A stretch of 14,763 bases of DNA from NCBI GenBank assembly GCA_003229095.1, contig QIHS01000114.1:1-14763 (forward strand). Reading direction: 5' to 3'. The translations under genes and the position numbers were made by a program. Source of the stretch: Woeseia sp. GTDB lineage: Bacteria > Pseudomonadota > Gammaproteobacteria > Steroidobacterales > Woeseiaceae. Positions 1 to 6,372 of the stretch are shown piece by piece (the first letter of the stretch is position 1; every line of letters begins with the position of its first letter). The notes beneath the pieces were generated by a model. It had not been told where the DNA came from. It did not search any database and saw nothing but the letters and a program-made list of their open reading frames with translations.

Positions 1-19
1 GAATTCCGTACGACAGCTG

Positions 20-48
20 TCAACCACTGCGCATCCGATACGTTAAAT
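20..48 (+). promoter_or_regulatory. Candidate promoter of the sigma-factor operon
   Basis: AACC at 22-25 is followed after 15 nt by CGTT at 41-44, the general AAC / CGT layout of ECF-sigma promoters, which would suit an autoregulated sigma operon. The same stretch can be read as a weak sigma-70 promoter (TCAACC, 17 nt, TTAAAT at 43-48). Both readings rest on short matches, so the element is tentative. Either start would leave a leader of roughly 80 nt before the sigma gene. Confidence 0.27.
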
Positions 49-94
49 AGTCATGATTCCGGGAAGGGAGTCAAGGCAATTGAAAAGGATCAAG

Positions 95-133
95 ATGGAA
101 CTCATCGACAACAGTATCAGGATGGCAGGCTAA
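95..133 (+). CDS. Possible 12-residue leader peptide ahead of the sigma gene
   Basis: An ATG at 95 preceded by AAAAGGA (83-89, 5 nt spacing) opens a frame for MELIDNSIRMAG and stops at TAA 131-133. The last A of that stop is the first base of the sigma ATG (TAATG). The ribosome site here is better placed than anything directly before the sigma start, so ribosomes finishing this frame could restart on the sigma gene. A longer in-frame version begins at ATG 53. No homology is known to me; it could also be a chance frame whose Shine-Dalgarno sequence has no role. Confidence 0.3.
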   Translation: MELIDNSIRMAG

Positions 134-738
134 TGAGCGCCTGCATGACCAGTTTTGCGGTATCTTGCGATGCTGAGGGTCAGACGGGAGTTGATACGCT
201 GCAACGCGAGGCCAAGCTTAACCGGTTTTTTGCTGACGTTGAAAAACGTGCGTTGCGGATCGCGGAAATCAGCATTCGTGATCGCGACGAAGCGCAAGAT
301 CTGGTGCAGGATGCCATGATCAAACTGGTGCGTAACTATGCGGATCGGCCGACGGATGAATGGACGCCGCTTTTCTACCGGATCCTGCAAAACCGGATTC
401 GTGACTGGCAGCGGCGGCAGATGGTACGCAATCGGGTCATGGTTTTTTTTGGTCGTGGCAAGCAGGATGAAGATTACGATCCTGTCGCGGCGGCGCCGGA
501 CCCAATGGGAAGAACACCGGACGAGCAGCTGCAATCCAGCGAGGCAATGGAAAGCCTGGAGGGCGCCGTTGCAGATTTGCCAGGACGGCAAAGAGAAGCA
601 TTTATGCTGCGAACATTTGAAGGATTAAACGTCGCGGGTACGGCGGCTGCCATGGGGTGCAGTCAGGGCAGTGTGAAGACCCACTATTCACGCGCTGTCC
701 ACAGCTTGCGCGAAACACTGGGAGAACACTGGCAATGA
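133..738 (+). CDS. ECF-type RNA polymerase sigma factor
   Basis: This is a 201-residue sigma-70 family factor of the extracytoplasmic-function type, which would direct RNA polymerase to a small regulon. Region 2 covers about residues 31-100, with the DLVQDAMIKL stretch and the basic RIRDWQRRQMVRNR promoter-melting and -10-binding helix. A linker rich in D and P follows (about 108-137). Region 4 covers about 140-195, with LPGRQREAFMLR and the helix-turn-helix GCSQGSVKTHYSRAVHSL. Homology to the family begins near residue 29, so the first residues are not conserved and M5 is another possible start; 133 is preferred because of the TAATG junction. The type resembles factors that sit next to DUF3619 and DUF3106 genes in beta- and gammaproteobacteria. 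The stop overlaps the next gene by 4 nt (ATGA). Its inducing signal and regulon cannot be read here. Confidence 0.93.
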   Translation: MSACMTSFAVSCDAEGQTGVDTLQREAKLNRFFADVEKRALRIAEISIRDRDEAQDLVQDAMIKLVRNYADRPTDEWTPLFYRILQNRIRDWQRRQMVRNRVMVFFGRGKQDEDYDPVAAAPDPMGRTPDEQLQSSEAMESLEGAVADLPGRQREAFMLRTFEGLNVAGTAAAMGCSQGSVKTHYSRAVHSLRETLGEHWQ

Positions 739-1127
739 ACATGCGGCATGACGATAGCCCGGAGAAAGAGTTTGCCGACAAGGCAAAAGAACTGTTCGAC
801 GAAAGTGTCGATGGGCTGGACGGCGCGGCACTGTCACGTCTAAACCAGGGCCGTCACGCGGCACTGGCCGAACTTAAATCCGGCAGGCGCAGCTTCAGGC
901 AATGGGTGCCGGCCGCGGGTGTGGCTGCAACAGGCGTTCTGGCACTGCTGCTCTGGAATGGAGCGCCACAAATAGAAGAATTGTCCACACCGGCAGTTGC
1001 TTCCGATATGGAGATACTGCTCACGGAAGACAGCCTGGAAATGCTGCAGGATCTGGAGTTTTACAGCTGGATCGATTTTGAAAATGAATCTGAACAGGGG
1101 CAGGAACCGGCGAACAATGTCGGTTAA
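735..1127 (+). CDS. DUF3619-like single-pass membrane protein, probable sigma-factor regulator
   Basis: This 130-residue protein begins at the ATG that overlaps the sigma stop codon. The cytoplasmic part, with ESVDGLDGAALSRLNQGRHA at about 23-42, matches the pattern of DUF3619 proteins encoded after this class of sigma factor. One hydrophobic segment lies at about residues 57-75 (WVPAAGVAATGVLALLLW). The distal part is acidic and carries LEMLQDLEFYSWIDF at about 101-115, a conserved-looking aromatic motif. Position and topology suggest an anti-sigma-type partner holding the sigma factor at the inner membrane; that role is inferred. There is no zinc-binding HxxxCxxC anti-sigma motif. Its last 11 nt overlap the next gene in another frame. 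A longer in-frame reading back to 657 would lie inside the sigma gene and is not credible. Confidence 0.85.
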   Translation: MNMRHDDSPEKEFADKAKELFDESVDGLDGAALSRLNQGRHAALAELKSGRRSFRQWVPAAGVAATGVLALLLWNGAPQIEELSTPAVASDMEILLTEDSLEMLQDLEFYSWIDFENESEQGQEPANNVG

Positions 1128-1377
1128 GCATAGCCATGCAGACGTTACCCTCAGACTCGCTATCGTGTGCGGATTGTGCAGTTACAGCGGCGTCGTACTG
1201 GCGGATGATACGGAGCAGCCTGATATGGCGTTTCTTGAATACCTGGGTAGCTGGGAAGCATCGGATGAAGACTGGATCTTGTTCACAGCGGACGCAGAAG
1301 AAGACACAGAGTCCGATGATGAAAAGAGCGATTCTGAGCCGCAGGCAGAAAAGGTAGCGGAGTTGGATGATGAATAG
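1117..1377 (+). CDS. Small acidic exported protein of the sigma operon
   Basis: This 86-residue protein starts at ATG 1117, inside the end of the preceding gene. A signal peptide spans about residues 10-29 (TLRLAIVCGLCSYSGVVLA), with likely cleavage after VLA at 29. The mature part has MAFLEYLGSWEASDEDW at about 37-53, followed by a very acidic tail: 14 Asp/Glu and only 2 Lys among the last 27 residues. I do not know a named family. The short aromatic/acidic block resembles the LEFYSWIDF segment of the preceding protein. Its overlap with both neighbours implies co-translation, and a periplasmic role beside the DUF3106 protein is likely. Its function is unknown, and calling it a partner of the basic DUF3106 protein is inference. 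Confidence 0.78.
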   Translation: MSVKHSHADVTLRLAIVCGLCSYSGVVLADDTEQPDMAFLEYLGSWEASDEDWILFTADAEEDTESDDEKSDSEPQAEKVAELDDE

Positions 1378-1864
1378 GAAATATTTGATATCGATTGTCG
1401 TCGCCTTGCTGTTGTCATTTGGCAATGCGGCAGCGCAGGACGAAGATGTTAGCTGGGATAGTCTAAGCGACGCGCAGAAAGAAACACTCGCACCCTTTTT
1501 TGACAATTGGAAGTCGCTACCCGCGGAACGCCGTACGCGACTTGCTGCAGGCGCGCATCGCTTTGCGGAAATGGACGCCGATCAACGCGCTGCAGCCCGC
1601 GATCGTTTTAACACCTGGGGTGAACTGGATGACACTCAGCGCGAAGCCATTCGTGATCGTTATCGTCAGTTCCAGAATTTGCCGCCTCGGGAAAAATCGC
1701 GCATTCGGGACAATTACCGACGCTATAGTCAGCTGTCTCCCGATCGACGGCGGCAGCTGCGCAAGCGATTTCGTGACATGTCGCCGGACCAGCGGCGCAA
1801 AGCCCGCGATCGGGTGCGACAACGGCAGCAGCATCGTCGACCAAGGCCCACGGACCGGTCATAG
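1367..1864 (+). CDS. DUF3106 family exported arginine-rich repeat protein
   Basis: The protein has 165 residues. ATG codons at 1367 and 1370 are both possible, and both lie inside the previous gene. The signal peptide is LISIVVALLLSFGNAAA with likely cleavage near residue 23. The mature part starts with WDSLSDAQKETLAPFFDNW and then carries about five copies of an 18-residue unit of the form xxRxxxRDRYRxxxxLxP: ADQRAAARDRFNTWGELD, DTQREAIRDRYRQFQNLP and PREKSRIRDNYRRYSQLS are consecutive, followed by shorter copies. The last 42 residues hold 18 Arg/Lys. DUF3106 proteins accompany ECF sigma and DUF3619 genes, but their biochemical role is not established. The helical, charged repeats recall periplasmic Spy/CpxP-like stress proteins only in general character. 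It is the last gene of the coupled operon. Confidence 0.88.
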   Translation: MMNRKYLISIVVALLLSFGNAAAQDEDVSWDSLSDAQKETLAPFFDNWKSLPAERRTRLAAGAHRFAEMDADQRAAARDRFNTWGELDDTQREAIRDRYRQFQNLPPREKSRIRDNYRRYSQLSPDRRRQLRKRFRDMSPDQRRKARDRVRQRQQHRRPRPTDRS

Positions 1865-1905
1865 TCGCTCAGCACCCCATAGCCGAACTCGCGGGCTAGG
1901 CATTC

Positions 1906-1949
1906 GTGTGAACGTGCGGCACACTACCCGATAGATTGGGTAGGGGTAG
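1906..1949 (+). promoter_or_regulatory. Inverted repeats over the HNH gene ribosome site
   Basis: GTGTG (1906-1910) can pair with CACAC (1920-1924). CTACCC (1924-1929) can pair either with GGGTAG at 1938-1943 or with GGGTAG at 1944-1949. The likely ribosome site AGGGG (1942-1946) lies 6 nt before the ATG at 1953, so the two pairings hide it to different extents. There is no T-run, so this is not a standard terminator. A regulatory role is only a possibility. Confidence 0.25.
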
Positions 1950-1952
1950 CAA

Positions 1953-2549
1953 ATGCTCTACGGCGCCGCATCAGATATCTCACAACAGGTCCTCCGTACG
2001 GATGTGGCTGGCATGCCGCTTGAGTGGATCGACTACCGCGAGGCGGTGCGTCTCTATCACAACGAGCAGGTCGCCTATGCCTGTGGCACGCGCCTCTATA
2101 CTGTGTTCGGTGGTTTCAGTGCGATCAATGGTCGCCGCAGCCGCGTTGACGTCAGCTCGATCATTGCAACAGAAGGCACCAGCCAGGGCTTGATCTACGT
2201 CAGGGACAAATATGTTCCGCCGTTGAATAACCGCACGTTGTTTAAACGCGATGCGAATCTCTGCCTCTACTGTGCGTTGCGCTTTCCGACTCGCGACCTC
2301 ACGCGCGATCACATCACCCCATTGTCACAAGGTGGCAAAGACGTATGGAACAATGTTGCCGCTGCCTGTCGCCGTTGTAATAACCACAAGGGCGGGCGAA
2401 CACCAGAGCAGGCATCCATGCAACTCATCGCCGTTCCGTTTACGCCAACCTATGCCGAATACATATACCTGAAAGGGCGCCGCGTGCTGGTCGACCAGAT
2501 GCAATACCTGTTGGCACACATTTGCATGCGAGGCTCACGGATCACCTGA
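1953..2549 (+). CDS. HNH endonuclease family protein
   Basis: This is a 198-residue protein. The N-terminal part (about 13-90, VLRTDVAGMPLEWIDYREAV and on) matches the lead domain of the stand-alone HNH proteins common in gammaproteobacteria. The HNH/zinc domain spans about 95-155: CLYC at 104-107, the RDHITPLSQGG core with catalytic-type His120, Asn133/134, CRRC at 139-142 and NNHK at 143-146. Both zinc-type CxxC pairs and the H-N-H residues are intact, so it should be a metal-dependent DNA-cleaving fold. The tail MPTYAEY-like region and YLKGRRVLVDQMQYL are also family features. No methylase, helicase or phage packaging gene is nearby, so it is an orphan housekeeping-type HNH protein of unknown substrate. 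Family homology begins near residue 10, so a slightly later start is possible. Confidence 0.88.
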   Translation: MLYGAASDISQQVLRTDVAGMPLEWIDYREAVRLYHNEQVAYACGTRLYTVFGGFSAINGRRSRVDVSSIIATEGTSQGLIYVRDKYVPPLNNRTLFKRDANLCLYCALRFPTRDLTRDHITPLSQGGKDVWNNVAAACRRCNNHKGGRTPEQASMQLIAVPFTPTYAEYIYLKGRRVLVDQMQYLLAHICMRGSRIT

Positions 2550-2605
2550 CAGACGGTGAAACCATTTTCGATGAAGTCTGAATTGGCAAAGCGCAGCGGA
2601 CGGCA

Positions 2606-3490
2606 ATGCAATACCTGATTGATGCAAGTGTGTACATATTCCGGGCGTATTATTCCATGCCCGACGATATGGTCGATGGTGACGGCAATCCCGTCAATGC
2701 GCTATACGGTTTTTCCCGATTTATCGGCGACTTCATGGAACAGGTTAAGCCGGATCAAATTGCTGTGCTGTTCGATGAAAGTCTGAGCAAATCATTTCGC
2801 GTCGAAATTTACCCGGAGTACAAGGCGAACCGGGATCCGGCACCACCGGAACTCAAACGCCAGTTCGAGCAATGCCGACGGTTCGTAAAAGCGTTCGGAC
2901 TGATGAGCTGCGCGCATCCTCGTTACGAGGCAGACGACCTGATTGGCACGCTGGTAACAGAAGGTCGTGCAAAGGGCATTCCTTCGACCGTTGTCACACG
3001 CGACAAGGATCTGGCGCAACTCGTAACCCGGGAAGATGTGTTCTGGGATTACGCTGGCAAAGGCAAAGTGACCTACGATAAAATTCCTGAACACTTTGGC
3101 GTCTGGCCGGAGCAGATTGCGGACTTCCTGGCGCTCGCCGGTGACAGCGTCGACAACATTAAAGGTGTGCCGGGCGTCGGCAAAAAAACAGCAACGGCTC
3201 TGCTGCAACACTACGGTTCGCTGGAAAAAATTTACGCGAATCTGGATTCAGTGCACGAAGTCAACGTGCGCGGTGCAAAAACACTCGCGCAAAAACTCGA
3301 TACGCACAAAGACGCTGCTGATCTCGCACGGCGGTTGACCGGCATTGCCTGTGATGCGCCAATCGAGCGTCCAAAAACCGGTCTGAAACCGGTCGCGCCC
3401 GATATGGGCGCACTGTTCGCGCTCTATGACGAGGCTGGCATCGGTATGGCGCTGCGGCGGCAGGCAGAGCGGGTGGCCGATCTGCTCTGA
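2606..3490 (+). CDS. Stand-alone 5'-3' exonuclease / flap-nuclease family protein
   Basis: This 294-residue protein belongs to the 5'-nuclease family (the N-terminal domain type of DNA polymerase I, T5 exonuclease and Xni). The PIN-like catalytic domain covers about 1-170 and the helix-3-turn-helix DNA-binding segment, GDSVDNIKGVPGVGKKTA, about 179-196. Acidic metal ligands are all visible: Asp6, Asp57 (LFDE), Glu108/Asp110/Asp111 (YEADD), Asp133/Asp135 (TRDKD), Asp180/Asp183 (GDSVDN). It would remove 5' ends or flaps during replication or repair. No polymerase domain follows. It is longer than E. coli Xni (about 250 residues), which is reported to lack part of the second metal site, so the symbol xni is not assigned. 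It follows the HNH gene by 56 nt, and no strong Shine-Dalgarno precedes the ATG. Confidence 0.92.
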   Translation: MQYLIDASVYIFRAYYSMPDDMVDGDGNPVNALYGFSRFIGDFMEQVKPDQIAVLFDESLSKSFRVEIYPEYKANRDPAPPELKRQFEQCRRFVKAFGLMSCAHPRYEADDLIGTLVTEGRAKGIPSTVVTRDKDLAQLVTREDVFWDYAGKGKVTYDKIPEHFGVWPEQIADFLALAGDSVDNIKGVPGVGKKTATALLQHYGSLEKIYANLDSVHEVNVRGAKTLAQKLDTHKDAADLARRLTGIACDAPIERPKTGLKPVAPDMGALFALYDEAGIGMALRRQAERVADLL

Positions 3491-3512
3491 AACGTGAGAG
3501 CCAAAAGGACCC

Positions 3513-3518
3513 TATAAT
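3513..3518 (+). promoter_or_regulatory. Perfect -10 box directly before the kinase gene
   Basis: TATAAT occurs in the 34-nt gap after the exonuclease gene, with only 6 nt between it and the ATG at 3525. A transcript from it would begin at or next to that A. No good -35 box is seen at 16-18 nt; CTGAAA at 3487-3492 is 20 nt away. AAAGGA at 3504-3509 would be upstream of the transcript start and is too far from the ATG to serve as a ribosome site. Confidence 0.5.
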
Positions 3519-3524
3519 AGTCTT

Positions 3525-4406
3525 ATGCCCCACTGGCAAAGTCTTTTCTCTACCCTTCGTGAGCACGACATCAATGTGTCGGATCACGATATGCCGCGTC
3601 CGGTTGGCGGAGGCGACATTAACTCGGCCTGGCAAGTAAGGGTGGACGAGCACCCTGTATTTCTGAAAACCGGCGCTGCCGATGCCTGCGATATGTTTCA
3701 AGCCGAGGCCGACGGATTAAGGGAACTGGCGAACTCTGGCGCCATCAGGGTACCAAAAGTGCTCGGCTGCGTTTGCTCCGACAATGAAAGTCTGCTCGCG
3801 CTTGAGTGGCTGGACTTCGAATTGACGACAGATGCCACAGAGCGAACGCTCGGCCAACAACTTGCAAAGCAACATCGAAGTTGCTCGGATCGATTCGGCT
3901 GGTACCGCGACAACACTATCGGCTCAACGCCACAGCACAATGCGTGGAGCGACGACTGGGTGCAATTCTTCGCCGAGCAGCGGCTTGGCGTTCAGCTGGA
4001 TCTGGCAGCACAAAACGGGTTTGTCGGCGATTTGCAAACGCTTGGCAAAACTCTTAAAGAAAACATTGGATGCTTCTTCAGGGACTACTGGCCTGAAGCA
4101 TCATTGCTGCATGGAGATTTGTGGAGTGGCAATCGTGCGGTTGCCGACAGTGCGCCTGTCGTATTCGATCCCGCCGTCTACTACGGCGACAGGGAATCCG
4201 ACATTGCGATGACAAAACTCTTCGGCGGGTTTTCGGATGATTTTTACGCCGCCTACGTAGAGACCTGGCCGCTGGCGGTGGGCCATGAGTCGCGAGTCTC
4301 GCTCTACCAGCTCTATCACATACTCAATCATTTGAATCTGTTCGGCTCGTCGTATCAGGGTCGGGCGTTGCGGCTTCTGCGCGAATTGACGGAGGGCCAG
4401 CAGTGA
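3525..4406 (+). CDS. Fructosamine kinase family protein
   Basis: This 293-residue protein is of the fructosamine/ketosamine-3-kinase family (aminoglycoside-phosphotransferase fold), which phosphorylates sugar adducts on lysines so that they detach, a protein deglycation repair. It has the N-terminal GGGDINSAWQV nucleotide loop (28-38), Lys48 in VFLKTG, Glu61 in FQAEADGL, the catalytic-loop motif LLHGDLWSGN (194-203), and the metal-binding FDPAVYYGDRESD (214-226). The signature GSTPQHNAWSDDWVQFF typical of this family lies at about 133-149. Length is as expected. Prokaryotic members are assumed to act on ribulosamine- or erythrulosamine-type adducts, but the substrate here is not known. It appears to have its own promoter with no leader. 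It converges on the VOC gene with 13 nt between the stops. Confidence 0.92.
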   Translation: MPHWQSLFSTLREHDINVSDHDMPRPVGGGDINSAWQVRVDEHPVFLKTGAADACDMFQAEADGLRELANSGAIRVPKVLGCVCSDNESLLALEWLDFELTTDATERTLGQQLAKQHRSCSDRFGWYRDNTIGSTPQHNAWSDDWVQFFAEQRLGVQLDLAAQNGFVGDLQTLGKTLKENIGCFFRDYWPEASLLHGDLWSGNRAVADSAPVVFDPAVYYGDRESDIAMTKLFGGFSDDFYAAYVETWPLAVGHESRVSLYQLYHILNHLNLFGSSYQGRALRLLRELTEGQQ

Positions 4407-4419
4407 CGATCGGTCCTTT

Positions 4420-5166
4420 TTACGCGGTACCTGATTCATCGACTTCGTATAGCTCGCCCAGATAGTCTTCATCGAACAGGAAAATCGGTGTTCCTTCCGG
4501 CGCGACGACCGACATGAACGCGCCTTCGAATCCGGGAAACTCTTTGTGCTCGAATCCATGTTTGGCGAGCGCAATCCAGATGGCATCTTTTTCACTGCAA
4601 CGAAAGCAAAGAGACGGTCCCGTCAGCGCAATGCTCTCACTCAAACCCAGCGACAGGCCGGCGGCATTGAATCGCATGTGCGTTGTGGGTTCCTCGCGCA
4701 TACGCAATAGCTCTGGCGCAAGCGGCGCCCAAAACCGTCCGGCTCGCAATGCATCTTTGACCGGGAGCACGATTTCAAACCAGCGACCACACATGGATCC
4801 GTTTGCGTCCTCGTCTGGCGGAGAAAACGTGCGCGCTTCGATCATCGTGATGAGATGACTGTCGCGATCGACGAAGCCAAGTTCATTGAACGCATCCTCA
4901 TCAATTTGTAGATTGTGAAACTCGAAACCATGGTCCGACATTGAGCGGGCCGCTTTGGCCACCTCATGATGAACGAACGTCAGGGCGGGGCCGTCGAATT
5001 CCCGGTCATGCAGGCCGATGCATATTTCCCCATCGCTCACAATCGCGTACTTGTGAGGCCAGATGTCATTGCTCTCCAGTTCATGAAAGCCAAGCAGTTT
5101 GTAGAACCCAAGCGAATCAACAATATCTGCTGTTTGCACGCTGAACTCCAGAAACTTCCCTAACAT
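4420..5166 (-). CDS. VOC (glyoxalase-fold) family protein with two modules
   Basis: This 248-residue protein is made of two vicinal-oxygen-chelate modules, about 1-115 and 128-240. The first opens with LEFSVQTADIVDSLGFYKLL, the beta-alpha start typical of the fold, and continues with a GEICIGLHDREF strand. The second has FEIVLPVKDALRAGRFWAPL and a matching LSLGLSES strand. VOC proteins bind a divalent metal and act as glyoxalases, dioxygenases or resistance proteins; which applies here cannot be told. The metal ligand set is not obvious, so a binding-only role is possible. The ATG at 5166 lies 7 nt upstream of the end of the displaced hemH reading frame (ATGTTAG), meaning the gene was evidently translated together with hemH. 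Confidence 0.82.
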   Translation of the reverse strand: MLGKFLEFSVQTADIVDSLGFYKLLGFHELESNDIWPHKYAIVSDGEICIGLHDREFDGPALTFVHHEVAKAARSMSDHGFEFHNLQIDEDAFNELGFVDRDSHLITMIEARTFSPPDEDANGSMCGRWFEIVLPVKDALRAGRFWAPLAPELLRMREEPTTHMRFNAAGLSLGLSESIALTGPSLCFRCSEKDAIWIALAKHGFEHKEFPGFEGAFMSVVAPEGTPIFLFDEDYLGELYEVDESGTA

Positions 5167-5279
5167 GCGGCACCCATGTCACGCGCACGCTGCAGACTTT
5201 TCTCGAGCTGCCTTGCAGTTTCCGACGAGCTACGGTCGGCCGATGCTTCCGGCCAGCCGGCCACATTTTTTTCAATCAA
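5160..5279 (-). pseudogene. Displaced C-terminal tail of ferrochelatase
   Basis: Immediately after hemH, a different frame encodes 39 residues that start LIEKNVAGWPEAS and end RARDMGAAC, then TAG. Family members such as E. coli HemH have, after the conserved YIPALN, about 11 residues and then an LV/LI helix. Here YIPALNAREDHV is followed in the wrong frame by LIEKNVAGW about five residues early. Five missing residues (15 nt) with one surplus base equals a net loss of 14 nt, which accounts for both the spacing and the frame. The tail stop overlaps the VOC start (ATGTTAG), the layout of a true gene end. Therefore this is read as the former end of hemH rather than a separate gene. Confidence 0.65.
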
Positions 5280-6258
5280 ACACGTGATCTTCACGGGCAT
5301 TGAGTGCAGGAATGTAGCGTAGCTCGCCCCCGCCATTTGCCAAAAACTCCTTCGAGTAACGGATTTCGATTTCCTCAAGCGTTTCAAGGCAATCGACAGA
5401 GAAGCCGGGGCAAATGACGTCAATCTTGCCGGCTTTTTCCTGGCCCCATTGTGCGAGTGTATCTTCCGTATAGGGTTTCAGCCACGGCAGGCGCCCCACG
5501 CGTGACTGAAATGAAAGCTGCCATTCTTCATCGTTGAGTTCCAGGGCGCTGGCAAGCAGACGAGCTGTTTTCCAGCATTGGCAATGATAAGGATCGCCGT
5601 CGCTGAGCGTTTGTTCAGGCAAACCGTGAAATGACATGAGCAGTCGTTCGCCACGACCCTGCATATCCCAGAAGTCGCGTACACTCGATGCCAATGCGGA
5701 GATGTATCCATTGGCATCGTGATAATGGTTAACGAAATGAAGTTCAGGCACCCAGCGGCGGCGCGACAGGTGTCGGCTAAGCGCGTCGAACACAGATGCC
5801 GTCGTGGTGGCCGAATATTGCGGGTAAAGCGGCAGCACGATGATGCGTCGGACACTCTGGTCGTACATTCTTTGTAGCGCATTCGGAATGGACGGATTGC
5901 CATAAGACATGCCGACCTCGACATTTACGGCCGCGGAAAATCGCGCGGAAAGTTTTTCTTGTATGGACGCAGCGATGTCCCGCGTGTGCAACAATAGCGG
6001 CGACCCCTGTTCGGTCCAGATTTCGCGATAGGCGCGCGCTGATTTAGCCGGGCGCGTACGCAGAATGTAGCCGTGCAACATCGGCAGCCATATCCATCGC
6101 GGCAATTCGATTACACGCGGGTCGGACAGAAATTCCCGCAGATAGCGACGGACTGCCGCCGGGGTTGCCGCATCCGGCGTACCGAGATTGACCAACAGAA
6201 CGCCCAGCGATTCGGGCAGCCCGTGTTCGTATTGTGGCGTTGATTCGTATTGCGGCAT
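5272..6258 (-). CDS. hemH: Ferrochelatase, C-terminus shortened by a frameshift
   Basis: This enzyme inserts Fe2+ into protoporphyrin IX in the last step of heme synthesis. The 328-residue frame carries GVLLVNLGTPDAATPAAVRRYLR (N-terminal motif, about 19-41), YPQYSATTTAS (145-155), the active-site His211 in SFHGLP, the PYHCQCWKTA segment (about 223-232), SFQSRVGRLPWLKPYTEDTL (249-268) and PGFSVDCLETLEEI, with the conserved Glu at 292. Thus the catalytic core is complete. The end, NAREDHVFD, is abrupt: the last family helix appears in another frame at 5160-5279. Either the protein functions without it, or the reading is a mutation or assembly error. The start at 6258 is the first ATG of the family-like region, though conserved sequence begins at about residue 17. 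It is divergent from the gene at 6373 across 114 nt. Confidence 0.93.
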   Translation of the reverse strand: MPQYESTPQYEHGLPESLGVLLVNLGTPDAATPAAVRRYLREFLSDPRVIELPRWIWLPMLHGYILRTRPAKSARAYREIWTEQGSPLLLHTRDIAASIQEKLSARFSAAVNVEVGMSYGNPSIPNALQRMYDQSVRRIIVLPLYPQYSATTTASVFDALSRHLSRRRWVPELHFVNHYHDANGYISALASSVRDFWDMQGRGERLLMSFHGLPEQTLSDGDPYHCQCWKTARLLASALELNDEEWQLSFQSRVGRLPWLKPYTEDTLAQWGQEKAGKIDVICPGFSVDCLETLEEIEIRYSKEFLANGGGELRYIPALNAREDHVFD

Positions 6259-6372
6259 AACTTCGGCCAGGCGCGGCCAGACCGCGTAAGTGATTGAGGG
6301 ACAATACTAAATTGGCAGGACACGCGCCAGTGATGGCGTATCATAGCGGCAAACCAGTAAGGAACCTGGCCA

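Noticed and set aside
1021..1506. 161-codon open frame antisense to the sigma operon genes
   Set aside because: It crosses three well-supported overlapping genes and its translation shows no recognisable domain.
1953..3490. HNH nuclease plus exonuclease as a defence system
   Set aside because: Both look like widespread chromosomal proteins, and no methylase, helicase, toxin or mobile-element gene is near. Adjacency alone is not enough.
4407..4419. Bidirectional terminator between the kinase and VOC genes
   Set aside because: The gap holds only 13 nt with a short T-run and no inverted repeat that I can see.
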